Of a DNA stretch of 8,153 bases, positions 1-6,211 are shown piece by piece. Both the position numbers and the translations under genes were made by a program. Under the pieces are notes generated by a model. The model was not told the origin of the DNA. It saw only the letters and a program-made list of their open reading frames with translations, and did not search any database. Each line of letters starts with the position of its first letter. Within the stretch, counting starts at the first letter, position 1. The stretch covers positions 1 to 8,153 of the forward strand of contig CAMWRR010000078.1 of the NCBI GenBank assembly GCA_947176715.1. Direction: 5' to 3'. This DNA comes from an uncultured Rikenellaceae bacterium (GTDB taxonomy: Bacteria; Bacteroidota; Bacteroidia; Bacteroidales; Rikenellaceae).

Positions 1-5
1 TTTTG

Positions 6-31
6 GTTACTTTGTCGAGTGACAAAGTAAC
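6..31. repeat. Perfect 11-bp inverted repeat, hairpin with GAGT loop
   Basis: The arms GTTACTTTGTC (6-16) and GACAAAGTAAC (21-31) are exact reverse complements separated by a 4-base GAGT loop. The element lies about 100 bp past the stop of the minus-strand M20 peptidase gene. It is symmetric, so it could act on either strand. Read on the minus strand, the bases after the stem are CAAAA, a very short partial T-tract equivalent at best, so it is a weak candidate for an intrinsic terminator. Hairpins of this general GTTACTTT/AAAGTAAC form are, as I recall, common dispersed intergenic repeats in several bacterial groups, and that is the alternative reading. The structure is certain; its function is inferred. 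Confidence 0.7.
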
Positions 32-67
32 TCCCCGAAGGGCCGCCGGAGGCAAAACGCACAAAGA

Positions 68-107
68 AAAACCCGCCGACAGATACGAAAACCCGTCGAC
101 AGGTAAA
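68..107. repeat. Two-copy 20-bp tandem repeat
   Basis: Two adjacent 20-bp units (68-87 and 88-107) share the core AAAACCCG[C/T]CGACAG and agree at 16 of 20 positions. They lie between the hairpin at 6-31 and the stop codon of the M20 peptidase. Two imperfect copies could be chance duplication or the edge of a larger dispersed intergenic repeat. No spacers and no third copy are present. Confidence 0.6.
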
Positions 108-127
108 ATATCCGACTTTACCGTGTA

Positions 128-1489
128 CTATCCGAAATAGTAACGGTAAAACCGGATGATCGTCTCTATGCCCTTCTCGAAGTTCTCTACCGGGTAGTTT
201 TCGTCGGGGGAGTGGGTGTTGTCGCTACCGAGGCCGAATCCGAGCAGGAGGGCCTTGGCACCCAACAGAGCCGACATCTTGCTTATGACGGGTATGCTGC
301 CGCCGCTGAAGAACGGTAGCGCCGGTTTGCCGAGGACATCCTCTATGGCTTTGGATGCGGCCTTGTAGGCGGGGTGCGAGGGCGACATCATGTAGGGGGC
401 GCCTCCGTGCGAGGGTGTCACCTCCACCTTTACCGAGGCGGGGGTGTGACGCTCCATGTGGCGTATGAATAGCTCTGATATCCTGTTGTGGTCTTGGTCG
501 GCCACCAGACGCATCGACACCTTGGCGTGAGCCTGCGAGGGTATCACCGTCTTAGAGCCTTCGCCTGTGTGTCCGCCCCAGATGCCGTTGACGTCGAGTG
601 CGGGACGTACGCCGGTACGCTCGGGTGTGGTGTATCCGGCCTCGCCCTGTAAGGCTCCTACTTTGAGGCTGTTGCGGTAGGCCTCCTCGTCGAACGGACG
701 CTTGGCTATCTCGGCGCGCTCCTCTGCCGTCAGCTCCACGACGTCGTCGTAGAATCCCTCTATCGTGACATGTCCGTTTTCGTCGTGCAATCCGGCGATC
801 AGACGGGCGAGCACATCTATGGGGTTGGCCACCGCGCCGCCGAAGAGGCCCGAGTGCAGGTCGCGGTCGGGGCCTGTGACGGTCATGTCGAGATAGGCGA
901 GCCCGCGAAGCCCGCATGTAACGGTGGGACAGTCGAGCGATGCCATCGAGGTGTCCGACACGAGTATCAGGTCGGCGGCCAACAGCTCCTTGTGCTCCTC
1001 GCACCATACGTTGAGTGCGGGAGAGCCTATCTCCTCCTCGCCCTCGAATAGGAATTTGACGTTGCAGGGGAGTTCACCGCCTGCCACCAACGCCTCGAAA
1101 GCGGCTATGTGCATGAATCCCTGTCCCTTGTCGTCGTCGGCACCGCGTCCCCATATCTTGCCGTCGCGTATCTCCGGCTCGAAAGGGGGTGTGGTCCATA
1201 GCTCCAGCGGCTCTACGGGCATCACGTCGTAGTGGCCGTATATCAGTACGGTGGGTGCCTTGGGGTCTGTCGTCTTGTGGGCGTAGACTACTGGTGCTCC
1301 GGTCGTGGGCATCACCTCGGCGTGATCCGCTCCGGCCTTTAGGAGACGCTCGCGTATGGCCTCGGCGCAACGCACCATGTCGGCGGCGTGTGAGGGCAGT
1401 GCGCTTATGGAGGGTATGCGCATGAGGGCGAAAAGCTCCTCTATGAAACGGTCGTGGTTCTGTTTGGCGTAAGATATGGCTTTTTCCAT
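128..1489 (-). CDS. M20 family metallodipeptidase (CNDP/carnosinase-like)
   Basis: Predicted cytosolic dizinc peptidase that trims short peptides, probably dipeptides. It has 453 residues, the usual length for this branch. The zinc-ligand set is complete: H86 and D88 in GHYDV, D118 in GRGADDD, the catalytic and bridging E152-E153 in EGEEEIGS, D179 in VSDTS, and H426 in NTHSPDE. The inserted dimerisation domain (about 195-350) carries H212 in DLHSG and the GGHTGEGSK loop at 305-313. No signal peptide is visible. It follows the HAD gene by 19 bp on the same strand and probably shares its transcript. The 5' leader is AT-rich with no Shine-Dalgarno sequence. Family assignment is firm; the exact substrate (dipeptide, acylated amino acid or related) cannot be read from the sequence. 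Confidence 0.93.
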   Translation of the reverse strand: MEKAISYAKQNHDRFIEELFALMRIPSISALPSHAADMVRCAEAIRERLLKAGADHAEVMPTTGAPVVYAHKTTDPKAPTVLIYGHYDVMPVEPLELWTTPPFEPEIRDGKIWGRGADDDKGQGFMHIAAFEALVAGGELPCNVKFLFEGEEEIGSPALNVWCEEHKELLAADLILVSDTSMASLDCPTVTCGLRGLAYLDMTVTGPDRDLHSGLFGGAVANPIDVLARLIAGLHDENGHVTIEGFYDDVVELTAEERAEIAKRPFDEEAYRNSLKVGALQGEAGYTTPERTGVRPALDVNGIWGGHTGEGSKTVIPSQAHAKVSMRLVADQDHNRISELFIRHMERHTPASVKVEVTPSHGGAPYMMSPSHPAYKAASKAIEDVLGKPALPFFSGGSIPVISKMSALLGAKALLLGFGLGSDNTHSPDENYPVENFEKGIETIIRFYRYYFG

Positions 1490-1508
1490 TGTTTATATGT
1501 GTTTTGTG

Positions 1509-2153
1509 TCAGAAACGGTCTGTTACGGATGCGTCTATTTCGGTGAAGTCGTCTATGAGCATGTCGTAGTCGGTGTGTCTCTCGCGCGGGAATGTGGTGG
1601 CGAGGGCTATCACCGGCGAGCCTGCCGCCCGTGCCGCCGCTATGCCTGCGAACGAGTCCTCGAAGACGAGACATTCGCCGCCCGACAGCCCCATGAGCGA
1701 TGCCGCCAGTAGAAACACCTCAGGGTCGGGCTTGGCGCGGGTTATCATGTCGCCGTCGGCTATGGCGTCGAAATACCCCTTTATGCCGCACTTTTCGAGC
1801 ACGAAATCGACGTTGGCCCGCATCCCCGAGCTCCCCACCGCTATCTTGACGCCCCGTCTCTTCAGCCCCTCGAGCAGAGCGACGAGCCCCGGCACGGGGG
1901 CGATGCGTTCGGCGAATATCTCTCTGTATATCGCCTCCTTCTCTTTGGAGTAGCGGTCTACATCCTCGGCGGGGAGAGGGTGGCCGAACAATGCTGTCAT
2001 GATATCGTCGTTGCCCATGCCGAACAGGGGCATGAGCCTTTCGGTGTCTATGTCGATGCCGTGACGGCGGCAGAATATCAGGAATGCCTCTATGTGGACA
2101 TCCCTGTTGTCGACGAGCACGCCGTCCATATCGAAGATAACTCCTTTTATCAT
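1509..2153 (-). CDS. HAD-superfamily hydrolase, beta-phosphoglucomutase/phosphatase-like
   Basis: A 214-residue haloacid-dehalogenase-fold enzyme expected to act on a small phosphorylated metabolite in the cytosol. All four HAD motifs are present: motif I FDMDGVLVD with nucleophile D8 and acid/base D10, motif II VGSSG with S108/S109, motif III K141 in AKPDPEVF, and motif IV FEDSFAG with E165-D166. Residues about 15-85 form the helical cap expected of the subgroup containing beta-phosphoglucomutase and 2-deoxyglucose-6-phosphatase. Phosphatase and mutase members cannot be separated from motifs alone. It is the first gene of a two-gene unit with the M20 peptidase. A perfect TAnnTTTG element lies about 45 bp upstream of the ATG. 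No functional link with the peptidase is evident. Confidence 0.9.
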   Translation of the reverse strand: MIKGVIFDMDGVLVDNRDVHIEAFLIFCRRHGIDIDTERLMPLFGMGNDDIMTALFGHPLPAEDVDRYSKEKEAIYREIFAERIAPVPGLVALLEGLKRRGVKIAVGSSGMRANVDFVLEKCGIKGYFDAIADGDMITRAKPDPEVFLLAASLMGLSGGECLVFEDSFAGIAAARAAGSPVIALATTFPRERHTDYDMLIDDFTEIDASVTDRF

Positions 2154-2167
2154 AGTGCGTTTTTTCG

Positions 2168-2191
2168 GTGACGGAGGTTGTGTCCCGTCAC
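2168..2191. repeat. 7-bp inverted repeat in the leader of the HAD gene
   Basis: GTGACGG (2168-2174) and CCGTCAC (2185-2191) are exact reverse complements with a 10-base gap. On the minus strand the repeat lies between the predicted -7 element (2195-2202) and the ATG at 2153, so it would fall at or just after the start of transcription. It could be an operator or a leader hairpin. It is short enough to be chance. Confidence 0.35.
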
Positions 2192-2194
2192 ATG

Positions 2195-2202
2195 CAAATA
2201 TA
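2195..2202 (-). promoter_or_regulatory. Bacteroidetes-type -7 element for the HAD-M20 unit
   Basis: The minus strand reads TATATTTG, a full match to the Bacteroides TAnnTTTG -7 consensus, about 42 bp upstream of the HAD start codon. The nearest TTG on that strand (2227-2229) is 24 bp upstream, somewhat farther than the usual 19-21, so the -33 box is poor. Transcription would begin near 2188, giving a leader of about 35 bases. Confidence 0.5.
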
Positions 2203-2235
2203 GCGAATATCTCCGAGATGCCCGCACAAGGATGC

Positions 2236-2243
2236 TATTTTTG
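2236..2243 (+). promoter_or_regulatory. Candidate -7 element for the sulfatase-like gene
   Basis: TATTTTTG matches TAnnTTTG and lies 46 bp before the ATG at 2290. No TTG-type -33 box is seen at the normal distance, so the promoter may be weak or activator-dependent. It faces away from the HAD promoter, with about 33 bp between the two -7 boxes, so the two promoters are divergent and closely packed. Confidence 0.4.
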
Positions 2244-2289
2244 GAATTGATGCCGCGAATGGATATATTTACGCATTAAAATAGACACT

Positions 2290-3066
2290 ATGAGGTTCAG
2301 GATATCTCTTGCGTGTGCGGTGTCGATGCTGTGTGTTACGGTGTCGGCGCGTACCCGTCCCGATATAGTTATAATAGAGGCTGCCGCCGGCCTCGTCTCC
2401 GATAGCGCCGTGACGGCTCTTTTCCCTGAGGGCTACCGCTTCGTGTACGCCTACGGGGAGGCGGAGGCCTTGGACGGGCTGGATAGCGTGATGTCGTCTA
2501 ACGGATATGCGGTGACAAGGTCGCTGGCAGAGGACGGCCACGCCCCGCTCTTCATGCGGATAGGTGCGGAGACCCGCGACGCGCTGTACGGTACTGTGTC
2601 GGAGTTGCGGCAGAGCGGGCTTTACGACGAAGCTCTCGTGATATTCACCTCTGCGTGCGGCGATACCCCCTATCACGACAGCTGGCACATACGCATGACA
2701 GTGAAGCTGCCGGCCTCCAAAGGCTCCACCCTCCCGAGAGGCAGCGTTATAGCCGACCCGGTCACCACCGCCGACATACCGCCCACAGTGTTGCAGGCGG
2801 CGGGGATAGGACGAGACAACGGGGCGGGCGAGTCGATGTTGCCGCTGATAAGACGCAAGGCCAAGGCGTGGCGGCACTACGTCTACTTCGTGAACGACGA
2901 GTATGTGGCCGTCACCGACGGACGTTTCAAATATATCCTGCACCGTGACGGTAGCGGCGAGGAGCTATATAATATGCTCGTCGACCCGTGCGAGACGGAG
3001 AATATCGCGGGCCGCAGGTCGATATTGCTCGAAACCATGCGCAAGGCGGCGTATGCACGTTACTGA
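2290..3066 (+). CDS. Exported sulfatase-like protein lacking the catalytic centre
   Basis: A 258-residue protein with a Sec-type signal peptide (positive start MRFR, hydrophobic stretch to about residue 20). It resembles an arylsulfatase of the alkaline-phosphatase superfamily but is about half the usual length. RPDIVII at 23-29 matches the opening strand RPNIVxI. Residues about 100-122 match the helix and strand that normally end in FTSDNG. PRGSVIADPVTTADIPPTVL (149-168) matches the GSV-x-D-PVS-x-x-DI-x-PTLL segment. DGRFKYI (210-216), ELYNM and DPCETENIA match the C-terminal block DGRYKYI...ELYDL..DP.E..NLA. Key residues are absent: the DD after strand 1 is A31-A32, FTSDNG reads FTSACG (119-124), there is no CxPSR or SxPSR formylglycine motif, and no GKWH. 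A sulfatase reaction is therefore unlikely. It may be a binding or accessory protein, or a gene decaying by in-frame deletion. The 3' end overlaps comEC by 7 bp, tail to tail. Confidence 0.75.
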   Translation: MRFRISLACAVSMLCVTVSARTRPDIVIIEAAAGLVSDSAVTALFPEGYRFVYAYGEAEALDGLDSVMSSNGYAVTRSLAEDGHAPLFMRIGAETRDALYGTVSELRQSGLYDEALVIFTSACGDTPYHDSWHIRMTVKLPASKGSTLPRGSVIADPVTTADIPPTVLQAAGIGRDNGAGESMLPLIRRKAKAWRHYVYFVNDEYVAVTDGRFKYILHRDGSGEELYNMLVDPCETENIAGRRSILLETMRKAAYARY

Positions 3067-4547
3067 CGCGTCCGCTCGGTCTTTCGCACGTATGCCATCT
3101 CGGTCTTTACCATTACGAGCAACAGCATGACGAATGCGGCCATGCAGGCTCCGGCGGGGAACTCTATGTCGCGTATGTAGGCGTACGGCAGGCCCGACGT
3201 TATGTCGAGAGTGTCGTTTATCACGTCGAATATGTATCTTATGGAGTGGTCTATCACCGGAACGGGGGCCAAACCGTATATGGCGGAGAGTATCATAAGC
3301 GGTGCCGCGAGCAGGGCTACGGCCATGTTGTTGAGCAACGATACTACCGACAACTGCCCGAAAGCATAGAGCGTAAGGGGCATCGTGAATATCTGCACCA
3401 CTGTGGTTATGACCGCGGCCATGAACAATATTCTCAGCAACACGTTCCTTCTTACGGGCGACCTCTCCGGCAACAGCGACACTATCTTGGGCACGAAGAA
3501 CATTATGGCCAGCACCGACAGGTAGCTAAGCTGAAATCCTATGTCGTATATGAGCGAGGGGTCGATAACGAGCAGCAACAGCGCCGACCCGAACAACGTA
3601 TTGTAACGTGTGGTGTCGTTAGCGGGGGCATTGCCGCGCAGGGCTATAAACGTGAACATCACCGTGGCCCTCAGCACCGACGGCGACATGCCGCTTATCA
3701 GGGCGTATGCCCACAGCACCGTTACGGTAGCTATCGAGGCCGATATGCGTCCGCGATAGGTGCGTGCTACGGGGCGTAATATGAAGCAGAGCAGCAGATA
3801 GAGCACCCCCACGTGCATGCCCGATATGGCCATCAGGTGAGATATGCCGCCGCGCCGGTAACGCCCTTTGGCGAATGCGCTCACCTCGCCTTTGGCGCCT
3901 GCCGTCATGGCGGCGAGTACGCTTTTGTCGTCGTCGCCTATGGAGAGGTCGTCTATGCGCGATACGATACTCTCCCTTGCCCTTTTGGCCCATCCCGCAA
4001 GTCCGGTGCTCAGTGGAGCGCACAACACGGCGTAGTCGCGGTCGTAGACGGCGGCCACCTGACGCACACCTTTCTTGTATGCCAGTCCCAGACGACTGCG
4101 AGGCGATACGTTGAGGCTCTCTATGTCGGAGATGCCGACGGTGAATATCAACGTGTCGCCGCGCGAGAGTGTCGCCCCGGGCGCTTTGTCGAATATCGCC
4201 GCCGTCCTGACACGGCAGGGGGACGGCTCGGATGAGGGGGTGTCGGAGAGGCCGAGCATGACTACCTCGTAATAGCCGCCGCCCATATCGCTCTTTACTA
4301 CGGCCACGGCGCGGTGCAACCCCTCGGTCGGAAGCCTATCGCGCTCTACGGTGGATAGCCCAGCCGTAATGCCGCCTAAGCACGGTATGAGATATATCCA
4401 CAGAGGGCGCAACCGCCTGAAGAGCACCGACGGCACCGCGAGCAATGCCCACAGCCCGGCCGTTATGCCCAAGATGAAACTGCAGGTGACCCACACCACC
4501 GTAGTGGCGCTTATCTTGCTGGCTATGTGGTACGATTCGGGCTTCAA
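3060..4547 (-). CDS. comEC: ComEC/Rec2-family DNA-uptake channel protein, no nuclease domain
   Basis: Inner-membrane protein predicted to pass single-stranded DNA into the cytoplasm during natural transformation. The 495 residues begin with membrane segments (about 15-65), followed by a soluble stretch (about 75-175) in the position of the N-terminal OB-like (DUF4131-type) domain. The competence domain follows (about 190-480), with the signature ISHLMAISGMHVG (235-247), SPSVLRATV (288-296), DIGFQLSYLSVLAI (335-348) and many hydrophobic segments. The protein ends after a last membrane segment at 466-480 with a charged tail, so the C-terminal metallo-beta-lactamase/nuclease domain of Bacillus-type ComEC is absent; many Bacteroidetes members are said to be of this kind. 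It is third in the panB-methyltransferase-comEC unit, 24 bp after the methyltransferase stop. Family is clear; a working competence system cannot be inferred from this gene alone. Confidence 0.9.
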   Translation of the reverse strand: MKPESYHIASKISATTVVWVTCSFILGITAGLWALLAVPSVLFRRLRPLWIYLIPCLGGITAGLSTVERDRLPTEGLHRAVAVVKSDMGGGYYEVVMLGLSDTPSSEPSPCRVRTAAIFDKAPGATLSRGDTLIFTVGISDIESLNVSPRSRLGLAYKKGVRQVAAVYDRDYAVLCAPLSTGLAGWAKRARESIVSRIDDLSIGDDDKSVLAAMTAGAKGEVSAFAKGRYRRGGISHLMAISGMHVGVLYLLLCFILRPVARTYRGRISASIATVTVLWAYALISGMSPSVLRATVMFTFIALRGNAPANDTTRYNTLFGSALLLLVIDPSLIYDIGFQLSYLSVLAIMFFVPKIVSLLPERSPVRRNVLLRILFMAAVITTVVQIFTMPLTLYAFGQLSVVSLLNNMAVALLAAPLMILSAIYGLAPVPVIDHSIRYIFDVINDTLDITSGLPYAYIRDIEFPAGACMAAFVMLLLVMVKTEMAYVRKTERTRQ

Positions 4548-4571
4548 TGCGGGGCTTTTGGGGGTAGGGTA

Positions 4572-5123
4572 TTATAACGACGGGCGCAGGTGCCGCATCC
4601 TCTGGTAGAAGTGCCACAACACTACCGCCGCGGCTACCGATACGTTTAACGAATGTTTGACACCGCTTTGGGGTATCTCTATGGCTCCGTCGCACATGTC
4701 CACCGCCTCCTGCGATACGCCCTCCACCTCGTTGCCTACGACGAGGGCGTAACGTTTGTCGGGGTCGACCTCGAAGTCGCCGAGCATCACCGAACCGAAG
4801 GTCTGCTCCACGCAATACAGTCCGTAGCCCATATCGCGAAGCTCGGCGAGGGCGTCGGTGCACCTGTCGAAGTAGCGCCACTCTACGTTCAGCTCCGCGC
4901 CGAGGGCCGTGTTGTGAATGTCGCGGTTAGGCGGCGTGGCCGTTATGCCGCAGAGCCACACGGCCTCTATGTCGAATGCGTCGGCGGTGCGGAAGAACGA
5001 GCCTACGTTGTGCAGGCTGCGTACCGAGTCGACGACCAACACCACCTTGGAGCGCTCTCCGGCGGCATATTGGCCGGGGGTGACGCGCCCCAGCTCCGAC
5101 GAGCTTTTCTTGATGCCGGCCAT
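4572..5123 (-). CDS. SPOUT/TrmH-family RNA 2'-O-ribose methyltransferase
   Basis: SAM-dependent enzyme that methylates the 2'-hydroxyl of a nucleotide in tRNA or rRNA, with a knotted SPOUT fold. At 183 residues it is essentially the catalytic domain, with a short basic N-terminus. Motif 1 is DSVRSLHNVGSFFRTADAF (32-50) with N39 and catalytic R45. Motif 2 is ALVVGNEVEGVS (126-137) with N131-E132. Motif 3 is IEIPQSGVKHSLNVSVAAAV (148-167) with N160. I chose the ATG at 5123 because its A is also the last base of the panB TGA stop (TGATG), a classic translational-coupling arrangement. An ATG at 5156 would add 11 residues but lies inside panB. The next gene is comEC. The RNA target is not readable from the sequence. 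Confidence 0.92.
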   Translation of the reverse strand: MAGIKKSSSELGRVTPGQYAAGERSKVVLVVDSVRSLHNVGSFFRTADAFDIEAVWLCGITATPPNRDIHNTALGAELNVEWRYFDRCTDALAELRDMGYGLYCVEQTFGSVMLGDFEVDPDKRYALVVGNEVEGVSQEAVDMCDGAIEIPQSGVKHSLNVSVAAAVVLWHFYQRMRHLRPSL

Positions 5124-5935
5124 CAGTAACGCTCGCTCTCTGATGGGAAATCGCAACTCTTAACGTCGTCGATGTAACGTTTGAATGCGTCGGTCATGCG
5201 GGTGTGCATATCGTCGTAACGGCGCAGGAAACGGGGCGAGAACTCACCTGTGATGCCGAGCATGTCGTACGATACGAGCACCTGTCCGTCGACATCGCCG
5301 CCGCCTATCCCTATGATGGGGATGGATAGCTCGCCGGCCACCTTGCGTCCCAATGCGGCGGGTATCTTCTCAACAACAATGCCGAAACATCCCGCATCCT
5401 CCAGCAGATGGGCGTCGGAGAGGAGCTTGGCGGCTTCGCTCTCCTCTTTGGCGCGAACGGTGTAGGTGCCGTATTTGTTTATCGACTGCGGGGTAAGCCC
5501 CAAGTGTCCCATAACCGGTATGCCCGCGCACAATATGCGCTCTACCGATTCTATTATCTCGGCACCACCCTCGAGCTTTACGGCGTCGGCCTCGGTCTCC
5601 TTCATGATGCGCACCGCCGACTGCAGGGCCAGCTTGGAGTCGCCCTGATAGGTGCCGAACGGCAGGTCCACGACCACGAGTGCGCGTTCTACCCCCCGGG
5701 CTACGGCGCGTCCGTGGTATATCATGCTCTCGAGGGTCATGGGTACGGTGGTCTCGTAACCGGCCACTACGTTGGCGGCGGAGTCGCCCACCAGTATGAC
5801 ATCTATGCCCGAGCGGTCCATTATGCGGGCCATGGTATAATCGTACGCGGTGAGCATGGCTATCTTCTCACCGGCTAATTTCATCTCTTTGAGTCTATAG
5901 GTCGTTACGGCCCTCAGTTTAGGTGTTACAGACAT
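5123..5935 (-). CDS. panB: 3-methyl-2-oxobutanoate hydroxymethyltransferase (PanB)
   Basis: Catalyses the first committed step of pantothenate (vitamin B5/CoA) synthesis: transfer of a hydroxymethyl group from 5,10-methylene-tetrahydrofolate to 2-oxoisovalerate, giving ketopantoate. With the chosen start it has 270 residues, close to the E. coli enzyme. Metal and substrate residues are in place: D51 in VGDSAA, D90 in VDLPFGTYQ, K120-L-E122 in KLEGG, GHLGLTPQS (143-151), catalytic E189 in VEKIP, and GIGGG (209-213). The start at 5935 fits the family N-terminus and follows a promoter-like element; an upstream ATG at 5977 lies before that element and is unlikely. It heads the operon with the methyltransferase and comEC. 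panC and panD are not in the window. Confidence 0.96.
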   Translation of the reverse strand: MSVTPKLRAVTTYRLKEMKLAGEKIAMLTAYDYTMARIMDRSGIDVILVGDSAANVVAGYETTVPMTLESMIYHGRAVARGVERALVVVDLPFGTYQGDSKLALQSAVRIMKETEADAVKLEGGAEIIESVERILCAGIPVMGHLGLTPQSINKYGTYTVRAKEESEAAKLLSDAHLLEDAGCFGIVVEKIPAALGRKVAGELSIPIIGIGGGDVDGQVLVSYDMLGITGEFSPRFLRRYDDMHTRMTDAFKRYIDDVKSCDFPSESERY

Positions 5936-5963
5936 ATCGATTCTTGTTTTTTCGTTTCGCGGG

Positions 5964-5995
5964 CAAAGTAAAGACATAAATAGTTAAAAAGCAAG
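5964..5995 (-). promoter_or_regulatory. panB: Candidate promoter of the panB operon
   Basis: On the minus strand TTACTTTG (5964-5971) matches the TAnnTTTG -7 consensus except at the second base. CTTG (5992-5995) lies 20 bp upstream in the -33 position, which is normal Bacteroides spacing. Transcription would start near 5957, leaving a leader of about 22 bases before the ATG at 5935. This arrangement also rules against the ATG at 5977. Confidence 0.5.
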
Positions 5996-6178
5996 GGCGA
6001 TGCCGATAGAGTGCGGCGGTATGTGCAGTGGCATAGGATCTCTCTTTGGCTTCGTTGCGTTTGGCGTTTTGCATAAACGGGCTTGCTTTACCCTCGCAGT
6101 TCGTCTCCTTGGCTTCGTGTCGGATATCTCGCACCGATAAAACCGAACCGAGGTTGCTTTTGTTTCCGGGCTTATTAT

Positions 6179-6186
6179 TATCTTTG
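6179..6186 (+). promoter_or_regulatory. Candidate -7 element for the sialidase gene
   Basis: TATCTTTG is an exact TAnnTTTG match, 25 bp before the sialidase ATG at 6212. Possible -33 boxes are GTTG (22 bp upstream) and TTTG at 6159-6162 (16 bp upstream); neither has the ideal 19-21 spacing. The leader would be about 18-20 bases. The position supports initiation at 6212 and not at the earlier in-frame ATG at 6083. Confidence 0.5.
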
Positions 6187-6211
6187 TATACGGACTTTAA
6201 ATATATCTGAT

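Larger units (their letters stand above)
5936..6211. other. Divergent intergenic region between panB and the sialidase
   Basis: These 276 bp hold outward-facing promoters for panB and the sialidase and no convincing gene. Within it, TCTCTTTGGCTTCGT (6041-6055) recurs as TCTCCTTGGCTTCGT (6104-6118), 14 of 15 identical. AAAGCAAG (5988-5995) has an exact reverse complement at 6082-6089. An open frame on the minus strand across 5919-6134 starts within this region and is rich in Lys/Arg/Ala without family resemblance; it crosses the panB promoter and start, so I do not call it. Confidence 0.6.

Noticed and set aside
68..107. Tandem units as a CRISPR remnant
   Set aside because: The units abut without spacers, there are only two imperfect copies, and no cas genes are present.
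2269..2943. Minus-strand open frame of 224 codons opposite the sulfatase-like gene
   Set aside because: The plus-strand reading has a signal peptide and sulfatase-like blocks; the opposite frame has neither.
2988..3779. Plus-strand open frame of 263 codons opposite comEC
   Set aside because: It is the mirror of a clearly recognisable ComEC coding frame. Its composition (rich in Tyr, His, Gln, Arg, Gly) is what antisense reading of GC-rich DNA gives, and it resembles no family.
5936..5977. Upstream ATG of panB at 5977
   Set aside because: It lies upstream of the predicted -7 element, and the extra 14 residues do not belong to the PanB family N-terminus.
5919..6134. Small minus-strand frame of 71 codons in the panB-sialidase spacer
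   Set aside because: It overlaps the panB start and its promoter, is Lys/Arg/Ala-rich without a recognisable domain, and is better explained as spacer sequence.
6083..6211. Upstream ATG of the sialidase at 6083
   Set aside because: The 43 extra residues would precede the signal peptide and span the TAnnTTTG box at 6179-6186.
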